Origin: Williamsia herbipolensis
GTDB lineage: Bacteria > Actinomycetota > Actinomycetes > Mycobacteriales > Mycobacteriaceae
Direction: 5' to 3'
Length of the DNA: 64,000 bases
Assembly (NCBI RefSeq): GCF_000964005.1
Contig: NZ_JXYP01000003.1
Span: 47,978 to 111,977, forward strand
Both the position numbers and the translations under genes were made by a program. Within the stretch, counting starts at the first letter, position 1. Each line of letters opens with the position of its first letter. Below, in pieces: positions 45,816 to 55,910 of the stretch. The notes under the pieces were generated by a model. It was not told the origin of the DNA, did not search any database, and saw nothing but the letters and a program-made list of their open reading frames with translations.

Positions 45816-45834
45816 TAAGGTAACCCTAACCTAA
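45816..45834. promoter_or_regulatory. Iron box (DtxR/IdeR-type operator)
   Basis: The 19-mer taaggtaaccctaacctaa agrees at 16 of 19 positions with the IdeR consensus TTAGGTTAG-S-CTAACCTAA. It lies between the divergent DUF2470 gene (start 45777) and pheA (start 45878). Control of the DUF2470 gene is the more likely target. Confidence 0.75.
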
Positions 45835-45877
45835 ACTCTGGAACCGAGTCGGGCAACAGGTGGACTAGGCTCGACGC

Positions 45878-46816
45878 GTGTCCGACCGTCGCCCTCTGCT
45901 ACCCGAGCCGTCCGGCGCGGTCGCGTATTTCGGTCCGGCGGGAACGTTCACCGAGATGGCCCTCGATCGTCTGATGGACCGCGTCGGGTGGGCTGTCCGC
46001 GAACGTTCCGCGCAGTCGAGCCCGGGTGACGTCGTCGGGGTGGTCCGGTCGGGTGCCCTCGAGTACGGCTGCGTCCCGATGGAGAGCTCGGTAGAGGGTG
46101 CGGTGCCCGCGACCATGGACGCGCTCGCCGCCGGCGACGGCGTGCAGATCCTCGCCGAGACCGTCCTCGACATCGCCTTCACCGTCGCCGCGGCCCCCGG
46201 ACGTGGCCGCGACGACGTGCAGACCATCGCGGCCTATCCCGTCGCCGAAGGTCAGACGCGCGAGAGCCTGCGGCGGCTGTTCCCCTCGGCGACGGTCGTC
46301 CCGTCCTCGTCGAACGCCGCCGCCGCTGCCGATGTCGCGGCCGGCCGCGCCGATGCCGCGCTGACGACGGCCCTCGCCGCCGGCAATCACGGTCTCGTCG
46401 CGCTCGCCGAGGATGTCGCCGACGCGGCCGACGCCACGACACGGTTCGTGTTGATCGGACGCCCGGCGCCGGTCCCGGCGCGCACGGGACGTGATCGGAC
46501 GGCGGTGATCCTGAACCTGCCGGACGTGCCGGGCTCCCTCGTGCGCGCGATGAGCGAATTCGCCACGCGGGACATCGATCTGATGCGCATCGAGTCGCGC
46601 CCCCGACGCCATTCGTCGGGCTATCACTTCTTCCTCGACGCCTCCGGTCACATCGACGACCCTCTGATGGGACACGCGCTGGCGGGACTGCACGCCTTCG
46701 CCGAGAAGGTCACGTTCCTCGGTTCGTGGGCCGCCGAGCGCGCGACCGGCGCGGCCTCACCCGACCACTCCGACTCGCTGCGCTGGGTCGAGGCGTTGCG
46801 CCGGGGTGAGCACTGA
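45878..46816 (+). CDS. pheA: Prephenate dehydratase
   Basis: A 312-aa monofunctional PheA, making phenylpyruvate from prephenate for phenylalanine synthesis. The start YFGPAGTFTEMALDRL and the substrate segment CVPMESSVEGAVPATMDALA are typical. The catalytic T-R-F motif is in ADATTRFVLIGRP. A C-terminal ACT domain follows (LPDVPGSLVRAMSEFATRDI, then MRIESRPRRHSSGYHFFLD), where Phe would bind for feedback control. The stop overlaps the phosphatase start by one base (TGATG). Confidence 0.96.
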   Translation: MSDRRPLLPEPSGAVAYFGPAGTFTEMALDRLMDRVGWAVRERSAQSSPGDVVGVVRSGALEYGCVPMESSVEGAVPATMDALAAGDGVQILAETVLDIAFTVAAAPGRGRDDVQTIAAYPVAEGQTRESLRRLFPSATVVPSSSNAAAAADVAAGRADAALTTALAAGNHGLVALAEDVADAADATTRFVLIGRPAPVPARTGRDRTAVILNLPDVPGSLVRAMSEFATRDIDLMRIESRPRRHSSGYHFFLDASGHIDDPLMGHALAGLHAFAEKVTFLGSWAAERATGAASPDHSDSLRWVEALRRGEH

Positions 46817-47463
46817 TGGCGACGTTGCACCTCGTGCGGCACGGGCAGACGACATCGAACGTGATGGCGCGCCTCGACACACGACCCCCGGGCGCAGGGC
46901 TCACCGATTTCGGTGCGCGCCAGGCGGTTCGGTTCGGCCTCGAACGCCCCGACGTCACACCGGTCGCGCTGTACAGCTCGATCGCCCGTCGCGCGCGCGA
47001 GACCGCCGACCTCATCGGGACGGTGTGGGGGATCGAGGCCCGGGCAATCGAGAACCTTCACGAGGTGCAGGTCGGCGACCTCGAGGACCGCAACGACGAC
47101 GAGTCGGTACGCGCCTTCCGTGATCTGATCGCCGACTGGTTCGCCGGTCACACCGATCGGCGGGTCGGCAACAGCGAGAGCCTCGACGACCTGCTGGGCC
47201 GCTACGTCCCGGTGATCGAGTCGCTGCGCGACGCCCACGCCGATGCGCCCGGCGATGTCTACGTGGTGAGCCACGGGGCCGCGATCCGACTGGTCGCCGC
47301 CCACCTCTCGGGTGTCGATCCAGAGTTCGCGCTCGAGAACGGTCTGCCCAACACCGGGTCGATCGAACTCGCCTGGCGCGACGACGCGTGGACGTGCGTG
47401 CACTGGGGAGGTGTCGACCCGGCTCGCCCGTCCGCGGCTGTCACCGTCGACCCGATGGGCTGA
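46816..47463 (+). CDS. Histidine phosphatase (phosphoglycerate mutase-like)
   Basis: A 215-aa protein with the phospho-His motif LHLVRHGQTTSN at the N terminus and the second catalytic His in VYVVSHGAAIRLVAAHLSG. The length and the small size of the loops suggest a general phosphatase instead of a mutase. It is translationally coupled to pheA, an arrangement seen in mycobacteria, where a PGM-like gene follows pheA. One base separates it from the convergent zincin. Confidence 0.93.
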   Translation: MATLHLVRHGQTTSNVMARLDTRPPGAGLTDFGARQAVRFGLERPDVTPVALYSSIARRARETADLIGTVWGIEARAIENLHEVQVGDLEDRNDDESVRAFRDLIADWFAGHTDRRVGNSESLDDLLGRYVPVIESLRDAHADAPGDVYVVSHGAAIRLVAAHLSGVDPEFALENGLPNTGSIELAWRDDAWTCVHWGGVDPARPSAAVTVDPMG

Positions 47464-47464
47464 G

Positions 47465-47815
47465 TCAGCCCCATCCGTGGGCGTGCAGCCAGGCGTCGTC
47501 GATGCCGAAGTGGTGCGCGATCTCATGTACGACGGTGATCGCGACCTCGTTGACCACCTCGTCGCGGTCGGTGCACATCGCGAGCAGCGGTTCGCGATAG
47601 ATCGTGATGGTGTCGGGCAGTGCGCCGCCGTAGGTGGTGTCGCGGTGGGTCAGCGCGATGCCCTCGTAGAGACCCAGCAGATCGGGCTCCTCGGGATGGT
47701 GCGCCTCGACGAGCACGACCACGTTGCTCATGGCCTCGGTGAGTTCGGTGGGAATGGTGTCGAGCGCGTCCGACACCAGCTCCTCGAACTCCCGGTCCGA
47801 CATCTCGACCGTCAT
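47465..47815 (-). CDS. Small zincin-like metallopeptidase family protein
   Basis: A 116-aa protein with the zinc motif H-E-x-x-H in VAITVVHEIAHHFGIDDAWLHAHGWG near its C terminus and an acidic helical N-terminal part (EMSDREFEELVSDALDTIP). This matches the compact metallopeptidase family known from mycobacteria and other actinobacteria. The start at ATG 47815 is uncertain, because no strong ribosome site is seen. An ATG 12 bases inward (MSDREF) is the alternative. It converges on the phosphatase. Confidence 0.85.
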   Translation of the reverse strand: MTVEMSDREFEELVSDALDTIPTELTEAMSNVVVLVEAHHPEEPDLLGLYEGIALTHRDTTYGGALPDTITIYREPLLAMCTDRDEVVNEVAITVVHEIAHHFGIDDAWLHAHGWG

Positions 47816-47852
47816 CGCGCGGATCCGTCTGCGACAGAGAGGTACATGGCGG

Positions 47853-49121
47853 TCAGCCCTCGGGGGCCGGGACCTCGGTGGGGTTGGGTGCGATGCCCGA
47901 CGGCAGCGGTACCGGCGTCGGGTTGAGGCGCCCGGGCGGCTCCACCGGTGGCGGCACCGGCACCTTGCCGTTGATGAGCAGGTTGGGCTTGCCGTCGCCG
48001 ACGAGGGTGGCGAAGCCACCGCGGTCGGGCAGACCGACGTAGCAGACCGCGGTGCGACTGCCCGACAACCAGCTGACCTGGCTGATCGTGGACCACTGCA
48101 CGTTGAGCGTGGTGTCGGTGAACGCCTTCTGGGTGCCGAAGAACCCGGTTGTCATCTTCGGGCAGACACCGGAGAGGAATCGGTTCTGGGTCGCGATGTC
48201 GGGCCACGGCTTCCCCGCACCGGGGGCACCGAACTGCTCGGCCAACCCGACGAGCCCGGTCACCTGGAACGCGTGCTGCTCGGCGCAGTTCACCGGGTCG
48301 GTGGGCTGGCGCGATTGCTGGTTGATGCCGATGCACGTACCGATCGGCCACTGCGGCGCCTGGTCGAGGTCGGCGACACGACCCAGGAACGGCTGCAGTC
48401 GACCCGTGGAATCTGCGGCCTGGATGCCGCAGCGCAGGGTGCGTTCGCCGTCGTTCCACTGGCGCTGCGAGGGGTACAGCATCCCGACCGAGAAGCGGCC
48501 GTTGGGATCGAATCGACCGTTGAGGTAGGAGTTCACCTCGTTCGGGCAGTACTGCTCGCGCAGCGCCACGAACTGCTCCCGGCTCGGCCACGGCGCGGTG
48601 TCGCCGAACCGATTCCCCGCGGCGGCCGTGAGGTCGACGACCCCGGCGACCTCGAAGTAGTGCGATCCGCCGCAGCCGATGGCCGACGGGCGGCTCGGAT
48701 CGTTCTGCGGCCAGGTGAGACACGTGCCCGGGGTCGACCGGTTGAACGCGTTGGCCTGCGGCCCGCGGGCCTCGGCGCCGATCGCGGTCTGGTCGATCGA
48801 CCCGGCGTCGGAGAACCCACCGATCGCCGCGACGATCGCCGCTGCCGCCAGCGCGCCGAGCACGACGGCGCCGAGCACGGTGCGCATCGGGTGCGCGGTG
48901 AGCCACCGGGTTCGTCCTGCCGCCGCTGCGACGGGGGCCGCGTCCTCGGGTTCGCGAGCGTCGTCGGCCTCGGACTCCTCATGCACCGCGGTCTCGTTGT
49001 CGGCCTCGAGATCGTCGTCCGGCGCAGCGTCCGCGGCCGACCCCTTCTCGTCGACGGGATCGGGCGAGGTGTCGTCGGACGGGGAGTCGTCGGGTGTGGG
49101 GGGTTCGGTGGGCGCAGACAT
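47853..49121 (-). CDS. Septum_form-domain membrane protein
   Basis: A 422-aa protein: an acidic cytoplasmic N-terminal tail (~70 residues of Asp/Glu/Pro), one helix (MRTVLGAVVLGALAAAAIVAAIGG), then two extracytoplasmic repeats of the septum-formation type with paired cysteines (GTCLTWPQNDPSRPSAIGC, HYFEVAGVVDL; GTCIGINQQSRQPTDPVNC, HAFQVTGLVGL). A Pro-rich tail ends the protein. Homologues are found throughout mycolata. A role at the division septum is inferred from the family name only. Confidence 0.88.
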   Translation of the reverse strand: MSAPTEPPTPDDSPSDDTSPDPVDEKGSAADAAPDDDLEADNETAVHEESEADDAREPEDAAPVAAAAGRTRWLTAHPMRTVLGAVVLGALAAAAIVAAIGGFSDAGSIDQTAIGAEARGPQANAFNRSTPGTCLTWPQNDPSRPSAIGCGGSHYFEVAGVVDLTAAAGNRFGDTAPWPSREQFVALREQYCPNEVNSYLNGRFDPNGRFSVGMLYPSQRQWNDGERTLRCGIQAADSTGRLQPFLGRVADLDQAPQWPIGTCIGINQQSRQPTDPVNCAEQHAFQVTGLVGLAEQFGAPGAGKPWPDIATQNRFLSGVCPKMTTGFFGTQKAFTDTTLNVQWSTISQVSWLSGSRTAVCYVGLPDRGGFATLVGDGKPNLLINGKVPVPPPVEPPGRLNPTPVPLPSGIAPNPTEVPAPEG

Positions 49122-49175
49122 CGCCGTCCATCATGCCTGTCGCGGGGCGGCGTCCGGCCGATACCGTGGACCTCG

Positions 49176-49586
49176 ATGCCGATACCCGACGAACCGACCC
49201 CTGACCAGCACTACGACTCCGACATGGCCGAGCTGGCCGGCCGGCTGTTCGACATGGCGCGGGGCGGTCACACCGCGTCGCTGGTCGAGTACGTGCGGGC
49301 CGGTGTGCCCGTGAACCTCACGACCGGCACCGGCGACACGCTGGTGATGTTGGCCGCCTACCACGGGCACGCCGCGACGGTCGCCGCCCTCGTCGGTCTC
49401 GGTGCCGAGGTCGATCGCCCCAACGACAAGAACCAGACCCCGCTCGCAGGTGCGGTGTTCAAGGGGCACGACGACGTCGTCGAGACCCTCGCCGCCACGG
49501 GCGCCGATCCCGACGCCGGCACGCCCACCGCCCGTGATGCCGCCTCGATGTTCGGTCGCGAGGATTACGCGGCGCGGTGGCGGTGA
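49176..49586 (+). CDS. Ankyrin-repeat protein
   Basis: A 136-aa soluble protein made of about three ankyrin repeats: [40 protein letters not shown] and [20 protein letters not shown]. It is probably a protein-protein interaction module. ATG 49176 starts with [21 protein letters not shown] long open frame running upstream through the Septum_form gene is not coding. serS follows 43 bases downstream. Confidence 0.88.
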   Translation: MPIPDEPTPDQHYDSDMAELAGRLFDMARGGHTASLVEYVRAGVPVNLTTGTGDTLVMLAAYHGHAATVAALVGLGAEVDRPNDKNQTPLAGAVFKGHDDVVETLAATGADPDAGTPTARDAASMFGREDYAARWR

Positions 49587-49629
49587 TCGGGGACTGACCC
49601 GCGCAGGGCGAGCCAGTAGGGTTCTGCAG

Positions 49630-50889
49630 GTGATCGACCTCAAGATCCTGCGGGACGACCCCGACCTCGTGCGTACCTCCCAACGCAAGCGCGGGGAGGA
49701 CCCCGCGCTCGTCGACACCCTTCTCGACGCCGACGTCACGCGTCGATCCGCGATCGCCGATGCCGACGCGCTGCGCAACGAGCAGAAGACGCTCGGCAAG
49801 TCGGTCGGCAAGGCCTCCGCCGAGGAGAAGCCTGCGCTACTGGCCCGCGGCAAGGAACTCGCCGAGAAGGTGAAGGCCGCCTCGGCGGCCCAGTCCGAGG
49901 CCGAGGCCGTCGTGACCGCGACCCATCGGGCGATCGGCAATGTCGTCGCCGACGAGGCGCCCGCCGGCGGCGAGGACGACTACGTGGTGCTCGAACACGT
50001 CGGCGAGCCGACGGCGATCGACAACCCGCGCGATCACCTCGAGATCGGCGAGTCGCTCGGCCTGCTCGACATGGAACGCGGCGCGAAGGTGTCGGGGTCG
50101 CGGTTCTACTTCCTCACCGGGCAGGGCGCGCTGCTCCAGCTCGGCCTGCTGCAGCTCGCTGCGCGCCTGGCGACCGCCAACGGGTTCACCATGATGATCC
50201 CGCCGGTGCTGGTGCGCCCCGAGGTGATGGAGGGCACCGGCTTCCTCGGCGCGCACTCGGCCGAGATCTACCACCTCCCCGACGACGACCTGTACCTCGT
50301 CGGGACCTCGGAGGTACCCATGGCCGGGTACCACATGAACGAGATCCTCGACCTCTCCGACGGACCGAAACGTTATGCCGGATGGTCGAGTTGCTTCCGT
50401 CGCGAGGCCGGCAGCTACGGCAAGGACACCCGCGGCATCATCCGTGTGCACCAGTTCGACAAGGTGGAGGGCTTCGTCTACTGCAAACCCTCCGATGCCG
50501 AGGCCGAGCACCAGAAGCTCCTGGGGTGGCAGAAGGAGATGCTCGCCGCCATCGACGTGCCCTACCGCGTGATCGACACCGCTGCAGGCGATCTCGGGTC
50601 CTCGGCCGCGCGCAAGTTCGACTGCGAGGCATGGGTTCCCACGCAGGGGACCTACCGCGAACTGACCTCGACCTCGAACTGCACGACGTACCAGGCCCGT
50701 CGGCTCTCGGTGCGCTACCGCGATGAGAACGGCAAGCCGCAGACCGCCGCGACCCTCAACGGCACCCTGGCCACCACGCGGTGGATCGTCGCGATCCTCG
50801 AGAACCACCAGCAACCCGACGGGACGGTGCGGCTGCCCGAGGCGCTCGCCGCGTCGGTCGGCACCGACGTGCTGCGCCCCACGAGCTGA
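49630..50889 (+). CDS. serS: Seryl-tRNA synthetase
   Basis: The 419-aa enzyme charges tRNA-Ser. The N-terminal coiled-coil arm (~residues 30-100: [20 protein letters not shown] to [18 protein letters not shown]) contacts the long variable arm of the tRNA. Class II motif 2 reads [20 protein letters not shown], followed by [12 protein letters not shown]. Motif 3 is [18 protein letters not shown]. The serine-binding [16 protein letters not shown] is also present. GTG 49630 gives the standard [16 protein letters not shown] terminus. Confidence 0.97.
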   Translation: MIDLKILRDDPDLVRTSQRKRGEDPALVDTLLDADVTRRSAIADADALRNEQKTLGKSVGKASAEEKPALLARGKELAEKVKAASAAQSEAEAVVTATHRAIGNVVADEAPAGGEDDYVVLEHVGEPTAIDNPRDHLEIGESLGLLDMERGAKVSGSRFYFLTGQGALLQLGLLQLAARLATANGFTMMIPPVLVRPEVMEGTGFLGAHSAEIYHLPDDDLYLVGTSEVPMAGYHMNEILDLSDGPKRYAGWSSCFRREAGSYGKDTRGIIRVHQFDKVEGFVYCKPSDAEAEHQKLLGWQKEMLAAIDVPYRVIDTAAGDLGSSAARKFDCEAWVPTQGTYRELTSTSNCTTYQARRLSVRYRDENGKPQTAATLNGTLATTRWIVAILENHQQPDGTVRLPEALAASVGTDVLRPTS

Positions 50890-50899
50890 CCACGCGCCC

Positions 50900-51802
50900 A
50901 TGTTGATCGCGGGAGTCCTCGCTGCGCTGTTCGCCTCGATCGCCTACGGGGTGTCGTCGGTACTGCAGGCCCACGGCGCCCGCAGCAGTCACGACGCCGC
51001 ACTGGCCCGGGGCGAGACCGGGCTCTCGACCGAGACCGGCGCTCCCACACTGCGATCGACCGTGCTCGCGATGCTCACGGTCTACTTCATCGTCGGGACC
51101 GTGATGGACGTGGCGGGCTTCGTCGGTGGTGCCGTGTCGGCCCGGTTGGCACCGCTGTTCCTCTCGCAGACCATCATCAGCGCCAACCTCGTCATCACCG
51201 CGGTCCTCGGCATCTTCGTGCTGAAGATCCGCCTGCACACCCGTGACTGGGTCGCGATCGCCGTGGTGCTGCTGGCACTGTGCGCGTTGGGGGTGTCGGC
51301 GAAAGAGAATCCCCGCCAGACCGAGTCGATGCTGTTCCACTGGGTGTTGCTCGGCGCGACCGCGGCGCTCGTCGTCGTGTCGGTCGCACTCGTGCGGTGG
51401 TTGGGTTCGCGGGCGGCGATCGCGGCCGGCCTGTCCGCCGGTGCGCTGTTCGGTGCCGTGGCCATCTCGGTGCGCGTGCTCGACGGGCTCGACCCGTTCT
51501 CCCTGTCGACGCTGTTCGCCGATCCCGCGCTGTACGCGCTGGCGCTGGCCGGCGGTGGCGGTTTCTACCTGCACACCGTTGCGCTGCAACTGGGTTCGGT
51601 CAACGGTGCGACCGCTGCACTGGTCGTCGGCGAGACCGTGGTGCCGGGTGTGATCGGCGTGATCTTCCTCGGCGACGAGACGGTGAACGGTCTCGCCTGG
51701 CTCGCCGTGCTGGGTTTCATCGCCGCCGTGGTCGGTGCCGTCACCGTCGCCTGGTCGGGGGCCGTCGAGGCGTCGGCGCAGGCCGAGGTGCAGGCGGAAT
51801 AG
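50900..51802 (+). CDS. DMT-superfamily (EamA-like) membrane transporter
   Basis: A 300-aa protein with about nine or ten hydrophobic helices and the small-residue-rich pattern of drug/metabolite transporters (ASIAYGVSSVLQAHGAR near the start; ATAALVVGETVVPGVIGVIF near residue 245). A polar loop (residues ~27-48) follows helix 1. Ten bases separate it from serS, so co-transcription is likely. The substrate is unknown. Confidence 0.85.
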   Translation: MLIAGVLAALFASIAYGVSSVLQAHGARSSHDAALARGETGLSTETGAPTLRSTVLAMLTVYFIVGTVMDVAGFVGGAVSARLAPLFLSQTIISANLVITAVLGIFVLKIRLHTRDWVAIAVVLLALCALGVSAKENPRQTESMLFHWVLLGATAALVVVSVALVRWLGSRAAIAAGLSAGALFGAVAISVRVLDGLDPFSLSTLFADPALYALALAGGGGFYLHTVALQLGSVNGATAALVVGETVVPGVIGVIFLGDETVNGLAWLAVLGFIAAVVGAVTVAWSGAVEASAQAEVQAE

Positions 51803-51856
51803 TGCCGGGCACGGGCGGGTTGAGGTCGTCGACGCCCACCTGAGGAGATCCCGACC

Positions 51857-52249
51857 GTGCCACTCGTACACATCCACCTGATCGAGAACCGCCGTACCCC
51901 CGAACAGGTCCGCGTGCTGGCCGACACCGTGCAGGAGGTGTTGCTCGAGCACTTCGCCGCCCCGCCCCGGGATCGCTATCAGCTGATCACCGAGCACAAG
52001 CCGGGCCACATCATCGCCGAGGACACGGGTCTGGGGTTCGAGCGCACCGACGACATCGTGCTCATCCAGATCGTGCAACAGGGCCGCGACAGCGACCAGA
52101 AGCAGGCCACCTACCGCGCGTTGGCCGACCGGCTGGGTGCCGAATGCGGTCTGGCCGGAACCGATCTCATCGTGTCGGTCGTCGAGAACACCCAGTCCGA
52201 CTGGTCGTTCGGCAATGGGGTCGCCCAGTTCGTGACCGGCGACCTGTAG
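51857..52249 (+). CDS. Tautomerase-family protein
   Basis: A 130-aa protein starting (M)PLVHIHLIENRRTPEQVRVL. Removal of the first Met exposes the catalytic Pro-1 of 4-oxalocrotonate tautomerase-like enzymes. The length fits the larger, two-unit members of the superfamily. The GTG start at 51857 has TGAGGAG about 8 bases upstream. The substrate is unknown. It is convergent with the AraC-type gene, three bases apart. Confidence 0.88.
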   Translation: MPLVHIHLIENRRTPEQVRVLADTVQEVLLEHFAAPPRDRYQLITEHKPGHIIAEDTGLGFERTDDIVLIQIVQQGRDSDQKQATYRALADRLGAECGLAGTDLIVSVVENTQSDWSFGNGVAQFVTGDL

Positions 52250-52252
52250 ACC

Positions 52253-53065
52253 TCAGCCGCGCGCCTCGCGGCCTGCGGTGCGGGTCCGTCCGGGTGTCTC
52301 GCCGATGATCCCGCGGTAGCGGCGTGAGAAGTGGGCGTGGTCGGTGAAACCCAGATCGGCTGCGAGCGTGGCCAGGTCGGTATCGGGATCGGTGAACAGC
52401 CGTGTGGCCGCGTTCTGCATCCGTCGACATTCGATGAGCTGTTTCGGGGTGAAGCCGGTGTGTCGACGCACCACCCGCTCGACCGTCCGCGCCGATGCGT
52501 GCACGGCGTCGGCGAGCGCGGCGGCGGTGGTGATGTCGGTGCGTTCCTCGGCGATCACCGCGGCCGAGGTGGCCAGTCGGCCGGCGTCGTCGACGCGTTG
52601 GGCAAGCGGGGCGAGCCACTCCCGGAGCACAGCGCTCAGGTCGTCGCCCTCGCCGGTCATCGCGGCGGCGATGCGCGTCGACGGTGCGTCATGGAAAGCG
52701 ATGTCCGCACCGAGTAGTCCGGCGTCGGCGAGATCGGTCAGCAGGGGGGTGGCGGCCGGCCGGAACAACACACCGGCCGCCCAGCCGCCGCCGGTCAGCG
52801 TGCGCTCGGTGACACGCGGTTGCGGCCCGTAGAGGCCGGTGTGGTGCGGGCCGTCGACCTGCGGCCCGGCCTCGACCACGACGTTGAGCGCGGGATAGTT
52901 GAGGACTCGTTGCGTCAGTGGCGCTTCGATGTCCCACCGCACCACCCAGATGTTGCGCACCAGTTCGGGGAGGCCGAGCTCGAAGCGGTCGAACACCACA
53001 CCGGGCGCGCCCGGGTTCAGGTGGCCCCGGGACGCGATCGCGTGGTGGATCTCCGGCGGCCCCAT
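52253..53065 (-). CDS. AraC-family transcriptional regulator
   Basis: A 270-aa protein. A cupin-like sensor domain (NYPALNVVVEAGPQVDGPHH) is followed by the two AraC helix-turn-helices at residues ~175-262: ADAVHASARTVERVVRRHTG, then LATLAADLGFTDHAHFSRRYRG and a typical Pro-G-R tail. It is divergent from a VOC gene with 63 bases between starts, which suggests that it controls that gene. Confidence 0.9.
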   Translation of the reverse strand: MGPPEIHHAIASRGHLNPGAPGVVFDRFELGLPELVRNIWVVRWDIEAPLTQRVLNYPALNVVVEAGPQVDGPHHTGLYGPQPRVTERTLTGGGWAAGVLFRPAATPLLTDLADAGLLGADIAFHDAPSTRIAAAMTGEGDDLSAVLREWLAPLAQRVDDAGRLATSAAVIAEERTDITTAAALADAVHASARTVERVVRRHTGFTPKQLIECRRMQNAATRLFTDPDTDLATLAADLGFTDHAHFSRRYRGIIGETPGRTRTAGREARG

Positions 53066-53128
53066 GGTCGGACAAGTCTGTCGCAAACGTACAAGACCTG
53101 CCAGCCCCGGGCGGCGACGATGGATGGC

Positions 53129-53632
53129 ATGACACGCACCGAGGACACCACCGCCGCCACCGGAGACCACACCACCGACGGTCGCCCGCACGTCTACTCG
53201 TCGCTCACCCCGTTCATCGTGGTGAGCCCGGCCCGCGATGCGATCGGGTTCTACCGAAGCGTGTTCGGCGCGTCGGTCGGCGGTGTCACGGAGATCGACG
53301 GGGCCGTCGCCCACGCCGAACTGCAGTTCCCCGAGGGGCGCCTGCAACTGGGTGAGCCGAGCGCGACGTACGACCTCGCCGCGCCCACCCCGGGCGCCCC
53401 GGCCGTCTACTCCCTCGCCGTCTACGTCCCCGATGTCGACGACACGGTGACGCGTGCCGTCGCTGCCGGCGCCACGGTGCGGGAGCAGCCGATGACGTTC
53501 GTCTCCGGTGATCGGTTCGCGTCGGTGCTCGACCCGTTCGGCGTGCGGTGGTCGGTGATGACGCGCGTCGTCGATCTCAGTCCGGAGGAGAGCGAACGCC
53601 GCGTGGCGGACTGGGCGGCCGAACAGGGCTGA
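53129..53632 (+). CDS. VOC/glyoxalase (PhnB-like) protein
   Basis: A 167-aa protein starting MTRTEDTTAATGDHTTDGRP. Its single module resembles PhnB/3-demethylubiquinone methyltransferase-like VOC proteins: SLTPFIVVSPARDAIGFYRSVFGA, HAELQFPEGRLQLGEPS, and RFASVLDPFGVRWSVMTRV. The first strand carries no obvious metal His. An alternative ATG lies 9 bases upstream (53120). It is divergent from the AraC-type regulator, the probable controller. Confidence 0.85.
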   Translation: MTRTEDTTAATGDHTTDGRPHVYSSLTPFIVVSPARDAIGFYRSVFGASVGGVTEIDGAVAHAELQFPEGRLQLGEPSATYDLAAPTPGAPAVYSLAVYVPDVDDTVTRAVAAGATVREQPMTFVSGDRFASVLDPFGVRWSVMTRVVDLSPEESERRVADWAAEQG

Positions 53633-53651
53633 CGGATCGCGGGTCGCTCGT

Positions 53652-54314
53652 CTATTCGTGCAGGTCGGTCGACGGCAGATCGCCGAGGATCGCGAATCCC
53701 TCGAGGTAGGGCTCGATGTCGCCGGCGACGGTCCACGAGCGCAGCTGCGCCGCTGACCGGCGGCTCACCAGGGCACGGGCGAGGTCGGCGTCGGTGGCGG
53801 CGATGACCGCGGCGGGATCACCCTCGGCCGATCGCCACGTCCAGCGCTGCCCGCGCAGTTCGAGAGGCGGGAGCTCGGCGACCCGTCCGGCGAGTCGCTG
53901 TGCAAATCGGTCCCGGACATGCTGTGCCGCAGGGGTGTCGGTGGCACCGTGGGCACCCAGTGCACCGCGCAGATCCTGCTCGTGGATGACGATGTCGTTG
54001 ACGGGCCGGTCGCCCGACAACCGGATGTGAGTGACCATCGCGTCGGTGATGCCGCGCCACTCGGTGACCAGCTCGGTGACGCTCCTGTCGCGTCGGGCCT
54101 CGACCTGCGCGGCGGTCCAGGCCTCGTTGTGGTCGTCGGGCTCGTGACCCGCGACGACGTCGGCGCCGATACCGACCATGTGCGACAACAGATCCCGTAC
54201 CGTCCAGTCGGGACAGGCGGGAACCGACGAGGCGACGGCCGCCGCGGGAGCCCGCTCGACGAGGTCGATGACGCGCTGCTGCGCCGCCGTCCATTCCGTG
54301 CTCGCGTCGAACAT
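53652..54314 (-). CDS. MDMPI-family (mycothiol-dependent, TIGR03083/03086-like) protein
   Basis: A 220-aa protein with the four-helix MDMPI/DinB-like domain: SSVPACPDWTVRDLLSHMVGIGADVV carries the CPDW and His, and RPVNDIVIHEQDLRGALGAHG the second His site. The C-terminal part is a short SCP2-like fold. The activity is probably thiol-transfer or isomerisation with mycothiol, with the substrate unknown. The ATG at 54314 overlaps the TetR stop by one base (TGATG), so it is under that operon's control. Confidence 0.87.
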   Translation of the reverse strand: MFDASTEWTAAQQRVIDLVERAPAAAVASSVPACPDWTVRDLLSHMVGIGADVVAGHEPDDHNEAWTAAQVEARRDRSVTELVTEWRGITDAMVTHIRLSGDRPVNDIVIHEQDLRGALGAHGATDTPAAQHVRDRFAQRLAGRVAELPPLELRGQRWTWRSAEGDPAAVIAATDADLARALVSRRSAAQLRSWTVAGDIEPYLEGFAILGDLPSTDLHE

Positions 54315-54871
54315 CAGGCGGGGGCACCGATCGCGGCGGAGATCAGCACCTCGGCGGCGTCACGTGCGTGCCGTGCCGCGGTGGGGTCGGCGACGATCGC
54401 CGAGGTCGTCTGCGCGCCCTCGGCGAGCAGGACCAGCTGGCGGGCCAGGGCCGGCGTGGCGCCGGCCTTCTCGACCAGGTCGTCGACGTAGATCTGGAAA
54501 CTCTCCTTGTGGGCGCGCGCCGCCGCGGCGACCTCGGGTGACGACCCGCCGAGTTCGCCGAACGCGTTGATGAACGCGCAGCCTCGGAAGTCGTCGGTGA
54601 CGAACCACTCGGCGAGGAAGTCGAACACCGCGAGCAGTTTGTCGCGGGGCGAGGCGAGCGGGGCCGCGACACGGTCGAGGCCCGACACCCACATGGCGTG
54701 ACGGTGCTCGAGGACCGCCAGCACGATCGCGTCCTTGCCGGGGAAGTCTGCGTAGAGACGCTTGAGGGAGACGCCGGCCGACTCGCGCAGTTCGTCCATG
54801 CTCACCTGCTGGATCCCGCGCTCGTAGAACAGCCGGTCGGCGGCCTCGACGATGGCGGTTCTGGTGTCCAT
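54314..54871 (-). CDS. TetR-family transcriptional regulator
   Basis: A 185-aa protein with an N-terminal HTH (residues ~6-50: AIVEAADRLFYERGIQQVSM, then MDELRESAGVSLKRLYADFP). The ligand domain resembles the AcrR/YcdC type, with a C-terminal TetR_C-like part. It is divergent from an alpha/beta hydrolase with two matching palindromes between (54893-54941), the likely operators. It is followed by the overlapping MDMPI-family gene. Confidence 0.92.
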   Translation of the reverse strand: MDTRTAIVEAADRLFYERGIQQVSMDELRESAGVSLKRLYADFPGKDAIVLAVLEHRHAMWVSGLDRVAAPLASPRDKLLAVFDFLAEWFVTDDFRGCAFINAFGELGGSSPEVAAAARAHKESFQIYVDDLVEKAGATPALARQLVLLAEGAQTTSAIVADPTAARHARDAAEVLISAAIGAPA

Positions 54872-54892
54872 GGGGTCAGTGTACTTGCCCAG

Positions 54893-55814
<922 letters not shown>

Positions 55815-55848
55815 GAACCTTCCCCGCGAAGTAGCGGCTCGTCCGCTC

Positions 55849-55881
55849 ACCGGCCGCACCCGACACCCGGGTGCGGCCGGT
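55849..55881 (+). terminator. Strong hairpin terminator after the chloroperoxidase-like gene
   Basis: Perfect 13-bp stem, accggccgcaccc with gggtgcggccggt, and a 7-base loop, beginning 34 bases after the stop. It is followed by TT and separates this gene from the next. Confidence 0.88.
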
Positions 55882-55910
55882 TCGCGTTCGGGGGCGTGCC
55901 ATCGTGGGGC

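Noticed and set aside
49100..49630. tRNA gene near serS
   Set aside because: No cloverleaf or conserved GGTTCGAATCC-type arm was found. The gap before serS is only 43 bases.
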